DNA of 5,748 bases from Clostridiales bacterium (lineage in GTDB: Bacteria > Bacillota_A > Clostridia > Oscillospirales > Acutalibacteraceae). Below are positions 1 to 5,595 of the stretch, piece by piece. The stretch is from contig VSOH01000109.1 in the NCBI GenBank assembly GCA_009774735.1, positions 1 through 5,748 on the forward strand. The letters are read 5' to 3'. The notes below the pieces were generated by a model, which did no database searches, had not been told where the DNA came from, and was given only the letters and a program-made list of their open reading frames with translations. A program made the position numbers and the translations under genes. Each line of letters starts with the position of its first letter. The first letter of the stretch is position 1.

Positions 1-52
1 TTAGTACATTGTATAAAAAAATGTCCAATAACAATGAATAAATATTATTTTT

Positions 53-586
53 CTACAAATATTTATTTAATTTGCTAATCGGCAAACCAACCACGTTAAA
101 ATAATCGCCGTCTATTTTTTCTACAAAAAGCGAGCCTTTACCCTGTATTCCGTAAGCCCCTGCTTTATCGTCACATTCGCCTGTTGCGGTATAATTATTA
201 ATTTCAGATTCTGACAAATCAAAAAACTTCACCCTTGTTTCGACAGAGAAAGTAACAGTCTTTTCTGGCTTGATAATCGTAACACCTGTAAAAACACTAT
301 GGTATCTGCCGCTGAGGATTCGCAACATTTCGGCTGCCTGCAATCTGTCAGATGGCTTGCCGAGAATTCTGCCATCGACCGCAACAACAGTATCCGCACC
401 TATAACGATGTCAGCCCCATTATCAAAAGGCTCCGCTTTTATTCTTGACAGATATTCAACAGCCTCCTGCGGTGATATTCCTTCAGGCAGAGTTTCGTCA
501 ACGTCTGCACTTTCTATTTCAAAATCTGTTGTGATAAGGGATAAAAGCTCCCTGCGTCTTGGAGATTTGGATGCAAGAATCAGCAT
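53..586 (-). CDS. maf: Maf family nucleotide pyrophosphatase
   Basis: Maf proteins are cytoplasmic pyrophosphatases that hydrolyse non-canonical or selected nucleoside triphosphates (dTTP, UTP or modified nucleotides) to the monophosphate and PPi; overproduction blocks septation in Bacillus. Family motifs are all present: the N-terminal SKSPRRRELL (residues 6-15), GADT (63-66) with the likely catalytic Asp65, LGKP (75-78), LSGRYHSVFTGV (91-102) and KAGAYGIQG (141-149) followed by the conserved FNVVGLPIS near the C-terminus. At 177 residues it is slightly shorter than the usual 185-200, but nothing essential is missing. The ATG at 586-584 shares its A with the TAA of the upstream U32 gene, so translation is probably coupled. 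It is the last visible gene of the zapA operon. The 52 bases beyond its stop are AT-rich and I see no convincing terminator in them. Family assignment is firm; the exact nucleotide preference cannot be read, though the pattern is closer to the dTTP/UTP-type YhdE branch (inference). Confidence 0.96.
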   Translation of the reverse strand: MLILASKSPRRRELLSLITTDFEIESADVDETLPEGISPQEAVEYLSRIKAEPFDNGADIVIGADTVVAVDGRILGKPSDRLQAAEMLRILSGRYHSVFTGVTIIKPEKTVTFSVETRVKFFDLSESEINNYTATGECDDKAGAYGIQGKGSLFVEKIDGDYFNVVGLPISKLNKYL

Positions 587-2586
587 TAAAATGTACCTCT
601 CTGGTATAGTCCTCTTGTATACTTAAAATCAGGCTTGCAGCCTTTTTTATACATATCAATTATGTGGCTGACCTCATCAGCCTTTTCGTTTGAAAAATAA
701 AAATGAACAAAATCCGTTTTAATCTCGCTTAACCTGTCGAGCATATAAATCGGATGCGTATTGAGCATTTCAACGCAGGGATATTTTGAACAAAGCACCT
801 CAAATTCATATCCCTTTCTGTCCGTCAGCTTACCCTGCTTTGCACACGCATAACAGCCAATGCTGTTTTTTATCGGGCAGTTTCTTGTAAGCATTAACGG
901 CATTTTACCATAAACAATTATGCCTGTATTTTCGGCATTTATCCTGTTCGCCTGCTCCAAGGTAAGCTCAAAGGATAAAATCGGATTATCAATCATATTC
1001 GCACTTTCGCTGTTATAAATATTCAGACCGAAATCACCGAACACCTCAAAGCCCATTTCTTTTGCAAGAGTATAGCTGCCGATATTTCCGCAAAGTGCCT
1101 TAGCAACACCTGCTTTTTTCAGTTTAATTAGCTGTTTTTTTACTTCATCCTCAATGCCGAATAAGCCTCTTGGCAGAACAACGCCTGCACGGTTATCCAC
1201 AAAATCCTCAAGACTGCTGTCAAGAGGTATGAAAACATTTTTGAACGGATGCCGATTTGGAATTTGCTCTGCTGATTTAAAGGAAGCAGTGGCATATGGC
1301 ACAGCATTTTTATTGGCAGGAGCAGCTTTTTCCAACGGCTTGGCATCAACTTTAACTTCATCCTGCCTTTCTATTTCTTCAACAGCCTTTCGTCTGAGTT
1401 CATTTATTTTTGAAACAGGCAGAATCAATCCGTCATCCAGTGTGATTTCAATACGATTTGCATAAAACTGTGTGCCGCCAAGCTTAGACAGTCTTGCCTG
1501 CAGACCTTCCTCAGTCATAGGCTTATGAATTGCCTTTTCAGGTACATCACCCACAACGGTAACCGTTTTTCCCATGGCAGATGCACTTAACGAACAGGGC
1601 TTACCGTCAAGACAAGTAAATTTAATATCCATAGGCAAAAGCGGATTTTCATTATCATAATTATGACTTATGTCTTTAAGTACATCCTTGGCAGAAACAA
1701 CGTCCTCCTTCTGCCTTGTACCAAACATATCTGCCCCCATTTCGGCTGTAAAATATCCGTCGGTAAATCCGCTGCGTGAAAAAACACTTTTCAATCTGCG
1801 GCTGTCATTATCAGTATAACTGCCGTCAATCGCATTTCTGACTGCTGTTACTGCCGCACTCACATATTCAGGGCGTTTCATCCTGCCCTCAATTTTCAGT
1901 GACACAATGCCGTCAAGCTCGCTGAGATGTTCAATCAAACTCAAATCCTTGAGGGAAAGGGCACATTCATTCTTATCTCCCTTAGCAGTGAAGGGCAGGC
2001 GGCAGGGCTGGGCGCACAAGCCTCTGTTACCGCTTCGTGAGCCGATAACAGACGACAGATAGCATTGACCCGAAACGCACATACAGAGTGCACCGTGCAC
2101 AAACATTTCAAGCTCTAAATTGGTGCTCTGTCTGATTTCCTTGATTTCATCAAGGCTCATTTCTCTTGGAAGAACAATTCGTGAAAATCCCATTTCCTCC
2201 GCTGCTTTTGCACCTGCGGGTGTCATAATGCTCATTTGAGTCGAGCCGTGAAGCCTTGCCTGAGGAAAATGCTCCCTTATCATTTTTGCAGCACCTATGT
2301 CCTGAATAATAAAAGCATCAATGCCTGCTTTCAACGATTTTTTAACAGTATCGTAGGCAAGCTCCCATTCATCATCACTTATTAAAATGTTCAGGGTTAA
2401 ATAAACCTTAACCCCTCTTTTGTGGCAGTAAGCAACTGCTGTTTTTAATTCATCATAATCAAAATTGCCGGCATTGCGGCGAGCGTTAAAGGCTTTCACT
2501 CCAAGGTAAACACCGTTAGCGCCACTGCGAACACCGGCAATTAAGGACTCCATACCGCCGGCAGGAGCCAAAATTTCAAAATTCAT
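586..2586 (-). CDS. U32 family protein with DUF3656 domain, RlhA-like
   Basis: Long U32 protein (666 residues), annotated historically as peptidase/collagenase. Characterised relatives (RlhA on 23S rRNA C2501, TrhP on tRNA U34, UbiU/UbiV in ubiquinone synthesis) act in hydroxylation with a 4Fe-4S cluster and prephenate or a related donor. The N-terminus LAPAGGMESL is typical. Residues 160-179 match the U32 signature (E-x-F-x2-G-A-L-C-x4-G-x-C-x-L-S). Cys168, Cys175, Cys191 and Cys195 have the spacing expected of the cluster ligands. The middle section (about 290-410) resembles DUF3656, as in E. coli RlhA, whose length (about 650) is similar. After a Lys/Ala/Pro-rich linker (about 410-430) comes a C-terminal domain (445-660) with a second Cys set (570, 578, 581, 599, 604). 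The ATG follows AGGG at a short 4-base spacing, 15 bases after zapA. rRNA C2501 hydroxylation is the best guess, from domain layout; proteolysis is unlikely. Confidence 0.9.
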   Translation of the reverse strand: MNFEILAPAGGMESLIAGVRSGANGVYLGVKAFNARRNAGNFDYDELKTAVAYCHKRGVKVYLTLNILISDDEWELAYDTVKKSLKAGIDAFIIQDIGAAKMIREHFPQARLHGSTQMSIMTPAGAKAAEEMGFSRIVLPREMSLDEIKEIRQSTNLELEMFVHGALCMCVSGQCYLSSVIGSRSGNRGLCAQPCRLPFTAKGDKNECALSLKDLSLIEHLSELDGIVSLKIEGRMKRPEYVSAAVTAVRNAIDGSYTDNDSRRLKSVFSRSGFTDGYFTAEMGADMFGTRQKEDVVSAKDVLKDISHNYDNENPLLPMDIKFTCLDGKPCSLSASAMGKTVTVVGDVPEKAIHKPMTEEGLQARLSKLGGTQFYANRIEITLDDGLILPVSKINELRRKAVEEIERQDEVKVDAKPLEKAAPANKNAVPYATASFKSAEQIPNRHPFKNVFIPLDSSLEDFVDNRAGVVLPRGLFGIEDEVKKQLIKLKKAGVAKALCGNIGSYTLAKEMGFEVFGDFGLNIYNSESANMIDNPILSFELTLEQANRINAENTGIIVYGKMPLMLTRNCPIKNSIGCYACAKQGKLTDRKGYEFEVLCSKYPCVEMLNTHPIYMLDRLSEIKTDFVHFYFSNEKADEVSHIIDMYKKGCKPDFKYTRGLYQRGTF
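596..602 (-). promoter_or_regulatory. maf ribosome binding site inside the U32 gene
   Basis: AGAGAGG lies 9 bases before the maf ATG, inside the last codons of the upstream U32 gene. Together with the one-base stop/start overlap (TAATG) it fixes the maf start and suggests that terminating ribosomes re-initiate. Confidence 0.75.
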
Positions 2587-2601
2587 ATGTCCCTGTAAAT
2601 C

Positions 2602-2952
2602 CTATCTGTTGGCAAGCTTGTTTCTTAAATCGGAGATTTCTCTGTTCAGGCGCTCAACCTCACGTCTTGCAACCTCAACCTCCATTCTGGCTCTGGCACT
2701 TTCTTCAAGATAATCCTTAATCTGCACTCTTAAATTATCACTTGATGCGGAAGCCTTTTTGCAGGCATCAGCCTGATCAAGAGCCACAAGCACAGCCGCC
2801 TGTGTCATGGACAGTGAAGTGTTTGAATTGCATATTGAGCGGATTTCGCTGTTAATCTGTTCAGCCAGATTTTCTACATATTCAGGGTCATCCTCTGTAA
2901 CGATGGTGTATGATGCACCGCCGATTTTTACCTGAACTCTGTTTTTATTCAT
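2602..2952 (-). CDS. zapA: Cell division protein ZapA
   Basis: ZapA binds FtsZ in the cytoplasm and bundles or cross-links protofilaments at the Z-ring. The 116-residue protein has the standard two-part layout. An N-terminal globular domain (residues 1-65) carries VQVKIGGASYTIVTEDDPEYV and the helix with NSNTSLSMTQAAVLVALDQAD. A long charged C-terminal coiled coil follows (about 70-114, ending in EVERLNREISDLRNKL), through which ZapA multimerises. The start is supported by GAGGG 8 bases upstream of the ATG. It is first in an operon with the U32 gene and maf, driven by the promoter at 2996-3024 about 45 bases upstream; zapA next to a U32 gene is a common order in Clostridia. Overall length and domain order are as expected, and nothing looks broken. 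Confidence 0.93.
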   Translation of the reverse strand: MNKNRVQVKIGGASYTIVTEDDPEYVENLAEQINSEIRSICNSNTSLSMTQAAVLVALDQADACKKASASSDNLRVQIKDYLEESARARMEVEVARREVERLNREISDLRNKLANR

Positions 2953-2995
2953 AAGTTACACCCTCAAATTCATCGACAAATTTTTCGCTTATTTC

Positions 2996-3024
2996 AGTAT
3001 AACAGTAAAAAATAAAATTGTCAA
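2996..3024 (-). promoter_or_regulatory. Sigma-A-type promoter of the zapA operon
   Basis: On the minus strand a perfect -35 TTGACA (3024-3019), a 17-base spacer and a -10 TATACT (3001-2996) with an upstream TG (TGTTATACT, extended -10). Transcription should start near 2989, giving a leader of about 36 bases before zapA. The site lies between the terminator of the upstream PadR operon and zapA, which makes the two operons independent units. Confidence 0.82.
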
Positions 3025-3063
3025 TGTGATTACATATTAGTATTATAAATAATTTTCATATAA

Positions 3064-3096
3064 TTAAACAAAACCCACGAACAAAATGTTCGTGGG
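3064..3096 (-). terminator. Intrinsic terminator of the padR operon
   Basis: A 10-base-pair perfect stem (CCCACGAACA, 3074-3083, against TGTTCGTGGG, 3087-3096) with a 3-base loop is followed, on the minus strand, by a T-rich tract TTTTGTTTAATTA (3073 down to about 3061). It begins 10 bases after the stop codon of the small secreted-protein gene. There is no matching T-run on the plus side, so it serves the minus strand only. Confidence 0.92.
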
Positions 3097-3105
3097 CTGA
3101 TATTT

Positions 3106-3573
3106 TTATGAGCAAACGCCTGTGTTGCTGCAGGTGATAGTCAGTGTTCTGTTAACCGTTTTTATCGACACACCTAATAAGTATTTTTTAACCGTAAAAG
3201 TGCCTGTTGCTTTATTGCCGCTTTTTGAAGGAACTGCTGACGTTACTTTCCATGCATCATTATATATTGTATAGGATGTCTTGGCGCTTGTGCAGGCAGC
3301 CGAGCTGCCCGTGTAACTGAAAGCAGCATCCAATCTGACAGTCCATTCCTTAACATTATTACTGTTATAAAAATGCGACACCTTGTATGAGCTTTTTGTT
3401 TGTGCCGCAAAGGTAGTAACTGTGCTTTCCGACAACTCAGTAACTATGTAACTGCCATCTTCAAAATACTCAATGGTACTGTCTGTCACAACTTTTTCTT
3501 CTGCAAAAGCTGTGTTCGGGCATAAAACAGCAATCATAAGTATTACCGATAATAAAGATATTAATTTTTTCAT
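3106..3573 (-). CDS. Small Sec-secreted protein of unknown function
   Basis: I do not recognise a named family. The 155-residue product starts with a classic Sec signal peptide: Lys2-Lys3, a hydrophobic core (LISLLSVILMIAVL) and an AFA cleavage site, so the mature protein likely begins at Glu25. Cys17 is not in a good lipobox (AVLC), so a lipoprotein is unlikely. The mature part opens with an acidic stretch containing YFEDGSYIVTELSES (36-50). It continues as a Ser/Thr-rich, alternating-hydrophobic sequence suggestive of a beta-sandwich (about 60-150). Cys94, Cys148 and Cys154 are the mature cysteines, and Cys94-Cys148 could form a disulfide (inference). The gene is last in the padR operon, 12 bases after the membrane-protein gene, with a strong ribosome binding site and a terminator directly behind it, so it is probably the main output of that operon and under PadR control. 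A surface or extracellular role is likely; its target is unknown. Confidence 0.85.
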   Translation of the reverse strand: MKKLISLLSVILMIAVLCPNTAFAEEKVVTDSTIEYFEDGSYIVTELSESTVTTFAAQTKSSYKVSHFYNSNNVKEWTVRLDAAFSYTGSSAACTSAKTSYTIYNDAWKVTSAVPSKSGNKATGTFTVKKYLLGVSIKTVNRTLTITCSNTGVCS

Positions 3574-3580
3574 TTTATTC

Positions 3581-3587
3581 TTCCCCT
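3581..3587 (-). promoter_or_regulatory. Ribosome binding site fused to the preceding stop codon
   Basis: AGGGGAA sits 7 bases before the ATG of the small secreted-protein gene and shares bases with the TAG stop of the membrane-protein gene (TAGGGGAA). This tight junction fixes the start at 3573 and suggests coupled translation of the last two genes of the padR operon. Confidence 0.75.
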
Positions 3588-3972
3588 ATACTCTTTCCAC
3601 ACTAATTATTTCATCATCAAACTCAGTAACCAAGTATCCGCCACTGGAATCGATTACAGCAACAGTCATACCAACTGCCCAGATAATTAGAGCAACTGCG
3701 GCAGTTACAGCTAATATCCTGCCAAAATTCATATGTCTTTTAATCTTTTTTAAATCTGCACCCTCCAGAAAGGAACGTGAAATTTTTTCAGGCTCGCCGA
3801 ATCGGTTACGAACATCATCAATAGTGACCTCTTCATTTTCATCAACAAAATCATTGATGTCATTTTTCAGATCCTTCAAAAATTTCTGCCTTGTCCGCCA
3901 GTCGCAGATTAAATAAGACTTTACGTCAATTATATATTTTTTAATTTCTCTGTTCAATGGCGCACGCTTCAT
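3586..3972 (-). CDS. Single-pass membrane protein, HAAS/DUF1700-like partner of PadR
   Basis: This 128-residue protein has a cytoplasmic helical N-terminal part (1-80). A stretch there (about 24-70) contains DWRTRQKFLKDLKNDINDF and FGEPEKISRSFL, which resembles the HAAS/DUF1700 fold usually encoded beside PadR regulators: charged helices and a GEP turn where relatives have G-x-P. One transmembrane helix follows (about 84-107, GRILAVTAAVALIIWAVGM) and then a short tail of about 20 residues, GGYLVTEFDDEIISVERV, expected outside the cell. The gene overlaps padR by four bases (ATGA), with GAGGGTGA 6 bases before its ATG inside padR. Members of such operons are thought to relay a membrane signal to the PadR regulator (inference from context). 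It is shorter than most DUF1700 proteins, which have several membrane segments, so a separate family (for example DUF6120-type) is possible. Its tail resembles part of the next gene's product (see findings). Confidence 0.82.
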   Translation of the reverse strand: MKRAPLNREIKKYIIDVKSYLICDWRTRQKFLKDLKNDINDFVDENEEVTIDDVRNRFGEPEKISRSFLEGADLKKIKRHMNFGRILAVTAAVALIIWAVGMTVAVIDSSGGYLVTEFDDEIISVERV

Positions 3973-4316
3973 ATATTATCACCCTCGATTCTGTCAAGAA
4001 TTTTGTTGATACTGCCTGTAACAGAATCATAATCAGCAAGGATTTCCTTGTAATACGCCCTGCCTGCATCCTCCAGATGATAATATCTTCTTGTTCTGCG
4101 CCTGCCGACCTGCTGTGTGTAGTCGGTTATATAGCCGGCCTCCGTCAGTCTGTAGAGAATAGGGTACAAAGACCCTTCCAGCATCGTGTATACACCATCG
4201 CTTTTTTCTGCAAAAGCCTGTGTAATCTGATAGCCGTAAAGATCTTCCTTACTAAGCAGATAAAGTACCAGCATTTCCGCTGTTCCACGCTTGAAATTGT
4301 CAACTGTCTGCCCCAT
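3969..4316 (-). CDS. PadR family transcriptional regulator
   Basis: A 115-residue winged-helix DNA-binding protein of the small PadR type (single winged helix plus one C-terminal dimerisation helix). The family signature is clear: KRGTAEMLVLYLLSKEDLYG (9-28, helix 1 and the LYGY turn), YQITQAFAEKSDGVYTM, the recognition region EGSLYPILYRLTEAGYI (47-63), and the wing with RRRTRRYYHLEDAGRAYY (72-89). PadR proteins are usually repressors released by a small ligand or a partner. It leads a three-gene operon, overlaps the next gene by ATGA, and faces a divergent secreted-protein gene across a 211-base control region, so autoregulation plus control of the divergent gene is the natural model (inference). 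The ribosome binding site (GGTGA, 4 bases before ATG) is mediocre, as often seen for repressors. The ligand is unknown. Confidence 0.94.
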   Translation of the reverse strand: MGQTVDNFKRGTAEMLVLYLLSKEDLYGYQITQAFAEKSDGVYTMLEGSLYPILYRLTEAGYITDYTQQVGRRRTRRYYHLEDAGRAYYKEILADYDSVTGSINKILDRIEGDNI

Positions 4317-4343
4317 AAAATCACCATCTTTGATATATTTGAC

Positions 4344-4372
4344 ATTCTATCACATTATACTTTTATAGTAAA
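4344..4372 (-). promoter_or_regulatory. Candidate padR operon promoter
   Basis: On the minus strand TTTACT (4372-4367) is separated by 17 bases from TAGAAT (4349-4344), giving 4 of 6 and 5 of 6 matches to sigma-A consensus. The start would fall near 4337, about 20 bases before the padR ATG. A TATAAT lies within the spacer region (4359-4354) and could be an alternative -10, but it lacks a good -35 at the right distance. Confidence 0.55.
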
Positions 4373-4376
4373 TACT
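4358..4376. promoter_or_regulatory. Possible PadR operator (TACT/AGTA dyads)
   Basis: TACT (4358-4361), AGTA (4367-4370) and TACT (4373-4376) alternate, forming two overlapping dyads: TACT-N5-AGTA and AGTA-AA-TACT. They overlap the -35 and spacer of the candidate padR promoter, where an autorepressor would bind. The arms are only four bases in AT-rich DNA, so chance cannot be excluded; binding by PadR is inference. Confidence 0.35.
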
Positions 4377-4394
4377 TTTCCTGTAAACATATTG

Positions 4395-4423
4395 TTGACA
4401 AATTAAAACATTTGTGGTAATTT
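4395..4423 (+). promoter_or_regulatory. Promoter of the divergent secreted-protein gene
   Basis: A perfect -35 TTGACA (4395-4400) is followed after exactly 17 bases by TAATTT (4418-4423), preceded by TG one base earlier (TGGTAATTT), an extended -10. The start should lie near 4430, giving a leader of about 98 bases before the ATG at 4528. The -10 core is weak (3 of 6), so the TG element or an activator may matter. Confidence 0.65.
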
Positions 4424-4431
4424 TAATTTAG

Positions 4432-4444
4432 AGGTATTATACCT
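4432..4444. promoter_or_regulatory. Perfect 13-base dyad at the start of the divergent transcript
   Basis: AGGTAT-T-ATACCT is a perfect palindrome with 6-base arms around one central base, a few bases downstream of the expected transcription start of the plus-strand unit. The short centre makes an RNA hairpin unlikely and a protein-binding operator more likely. Its ATTATAC core (4436-4442) recurs at 4354-4360, between the padR promoter elements, so the same protein might bind both sides. PadR is the obvious candidate, but this is inference. Confidence 0.45.
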
Positions 4445-4469
4445 AATTTTTCATAAGGATGTGATTCCG

Positions 4470-4493
4470 ATGGAGCATATAGTAAATTCATAA
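4470..4493 (+). CDS. Possible 7-residue leader peptide
   Basis: In the long leader of the secreted-protein gene, ATG at 4470 opens a reading frame for MEHIVNS ending in TAA, with AAGGA (4455-4459) 10 bases upstream. It ends 34 bases before the ATG of the main gene. It could be a regulatory leader peptide or simply chance; no terminator/antiterminator hairpins or runs of a single codon are visible to support attenuation. Confidence 0.25.
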   Translation: MEHIVNS

Positions 4494-4512
4494 AAACAAA
4501 AACTTTACTTTG

Positions 4513-4518
4513 AAAGGA
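4513..4518 (+). promoter_or_regulatory. Ribosome binding site that decides the 4528 start
   Basis: AAAGGA lies 9 bases before ATG 4528. It overlaps or follows the upstream in-frame TTG at 4510, so that TTG cannot use it. The signal peptide also begins naturally (MKKIIS) at 4528. Confidence 0.85.
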
Positions 4519-4527
4519 ATTAAGATT

Positions 4528-5562
4528 ATGAAAAAGATTATTTCCGTAATGATGGTTATGATGCTGACTTTTGCATTTCCGTCACAGGTGTCAGCCGAAG
4601 AATCTCCGACATTAGAAAGTATTGCCGACAGTATAATTGAAATCACAACTGATAATACAAACGAAAACCCAACTACAACATACAATAATATAGAAGAATT
4701 TGTTAATGAAGTACGTAACCAAATACCCGATATTGACGATTTGGAGCTTGCTAATTTTATTATGGACTACACAGGTCAGGAGGACCTTGAGGTTGCAGAT
4801 GAGGAAACACTAAAATATTTAGGATTCAAAGAAATCATTGTATCGGAAGATTACATAAAAGTTGACGAAGCAGGCAACACCGAGTCAATGACGCAGGACG
4901 AAATGACATTGGCAATGTTCAGAGATGATTATGGCATTTCGCCATTGCAAAATCCTTGGACATCCGATAATGGTTATATGCAAATCAAGATAGTAATTTC
5001 AAGAGAAACAGGAATTTTAAGCAATAAAAAAGTTGGTTATCAAATTGCTGTATATGGCAAATGGCTAAAAAACCCTACTTGTTTTTTTGAGGATGTGCTA
5101 ACACTTTATTTCAGCCAAGGTACTTATGATACAACTCACGAAGTATATGGTAAATTAGAAGAAACTTTTACTTGTTGTACCAGTAAAAGCAATTATAAAT
5201 CACAAGTATGGAAAAATGCCAACAAGCCCGATTATTATACCAACAAAAATGTTAAAGTTGATAATCCTGTAGGGAATGTGCAAGCAATAAGATTTAACCT
5301 CAAAAATATAACAACATTTCAATGCACACGAACAACACATGCTCATACGCAATCAGTTTCAAATATACTTGCATATATGAGTTATGGAATTAAGGTGCCT
5401 TCAAAAGAAGACTGTATAGTTCAAGGTGTTTATGGACACAAAAAGATTTCTGTCGGAAGCATAGGAATAAGTGCCTCTCAATCCGGGGTTAGTTTGTCAC
5501 TGAGTCCAAGCATTTCACTTAATGAATACAGAGGTGACAAAGTAGGTTTTACAGCAATATAA
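4528..5562 (+). CDS. Large Sec-secreted protein of unknown function
   Basis: No named family recognised. The 344-residue product opens with a Sec signal peptide (MKKIISVMMVMMLTFAF, cleavage likely after VSA at residue 23). Residues 24-130 are strongly acidic, low in cysteine and probably helical, and contain a segment (about 85-127) ending NTESMTQDEMTLAM; this looks like a pro-region or stalk. MFRDDYGISPL (130-140) leads into a likely beta-rich domain (about 143-295) with aromatic-rich strands and Cys185, Cys216, Cys217, Cys266 and Cys296. The last 40 residues (SVGSIGISASQSGVSLSLSP, 308-327) form alternating Ser/Gly/hydrophobic strands. There is no LPXTG, SLH, lipobox or C-terminal membrane anchor, so it is probably released or held by its partner. 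It is transcribed away from padR and followed 33 bases later by a membrane-protein gene. Codon use looks more AT-rich than in the zapA operon, consistent with accessory DNA. An extracellular effector or structural role is open. Confidence 0.85.
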   Translation: MKKIISVMMVMMLTFAFPSQVSAEESPTLESIADSIIEITTDNTNENPTTTYNNIEEFVNEVRNQIPDIDDLELANFIMDYTGQEDLEVADEETLKYLGFKEIIVSEDYIKVDEAGNTESMTQDEMTLAMFRDDYGISPLQNPWTSDNGYMQIKIVISRETGILSNKKVGYQIAVYGKWLKNPTCFFEDVLTLYFSQGTYDTTHEVYGKLEETFTCCTSKSNYKSQVWKNANKPDYYTNKNVKVDNPVGNVQAIRFNLKNITTFQCTRTTHAHTQSVSNILAYMSYGIKVPSKEDCIVQGVYGHKKISVGSIGISASQSGVSLSLSPSISLNEYRGDKVGFTAI

Positions 5563-5595
5563 CAATTTGCGTTTTACAGATATGCAGGAGTAATT

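Noticed and set aside
7..36. CATTGT / ACAATG inverted repeat downstream of maf as a terminator
   Set aside because: The arms are only six AT-rich base pairs with an 18-base loop and no T-run after the stem; not a credible intrinsic terminator.
270..626. 118-codon open frame on the plus strand over maf
   Set aside because: It is a shadow of the conserved maf gene and crosses the maf/U32 junction.
1140..1465. Open frames on both strands inside the U32 gene
   Set aside because: They are short alternative frames within a long conserved gene, without ribosome binding sites or recognisable motifs.
3106..3573. Small secreted protein as a lipoprotein through Cys17
   Set aside because: The residues before Cys17 (AVL) do not fit a lipobox, and a normal signal peptidase I site (AFA) follows.
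3473..3916. 147-codon open frame on the plus strand over the membrane-protein gene
   Set aside because: It is antisense to two supported genes, has Ser/Ile-rich low-information content and no recognisable domain.
4145..4345. 66-codon minus-strand frame overlapping padR in another frame
   Set aside because: It is out of frame with the well-supported PadR protein and has no family features.
4339..4369. Second plus-strand promoter TTGACA (4339-4344) with TATAGT (4364-4369)
   Set aside because: The 19-base spacer is too long to be convincing, and a 17-base spaced TTGACA promoter lies closer to the gene.
3957..4406. 149-codon open frame on the plus strand over padR
   Set aside because: It is antisense to a clear PadR gene, shows no family resemblance and runs through the intergenic promoter region.
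4510..4527. TTG start at 4510 extending the large secreted protein by six residues
   Set aside because: The ribosome binding site AAAGGA lies after that TTG and is ideally placed for ATG 4528, where a normal signal peptide begins.
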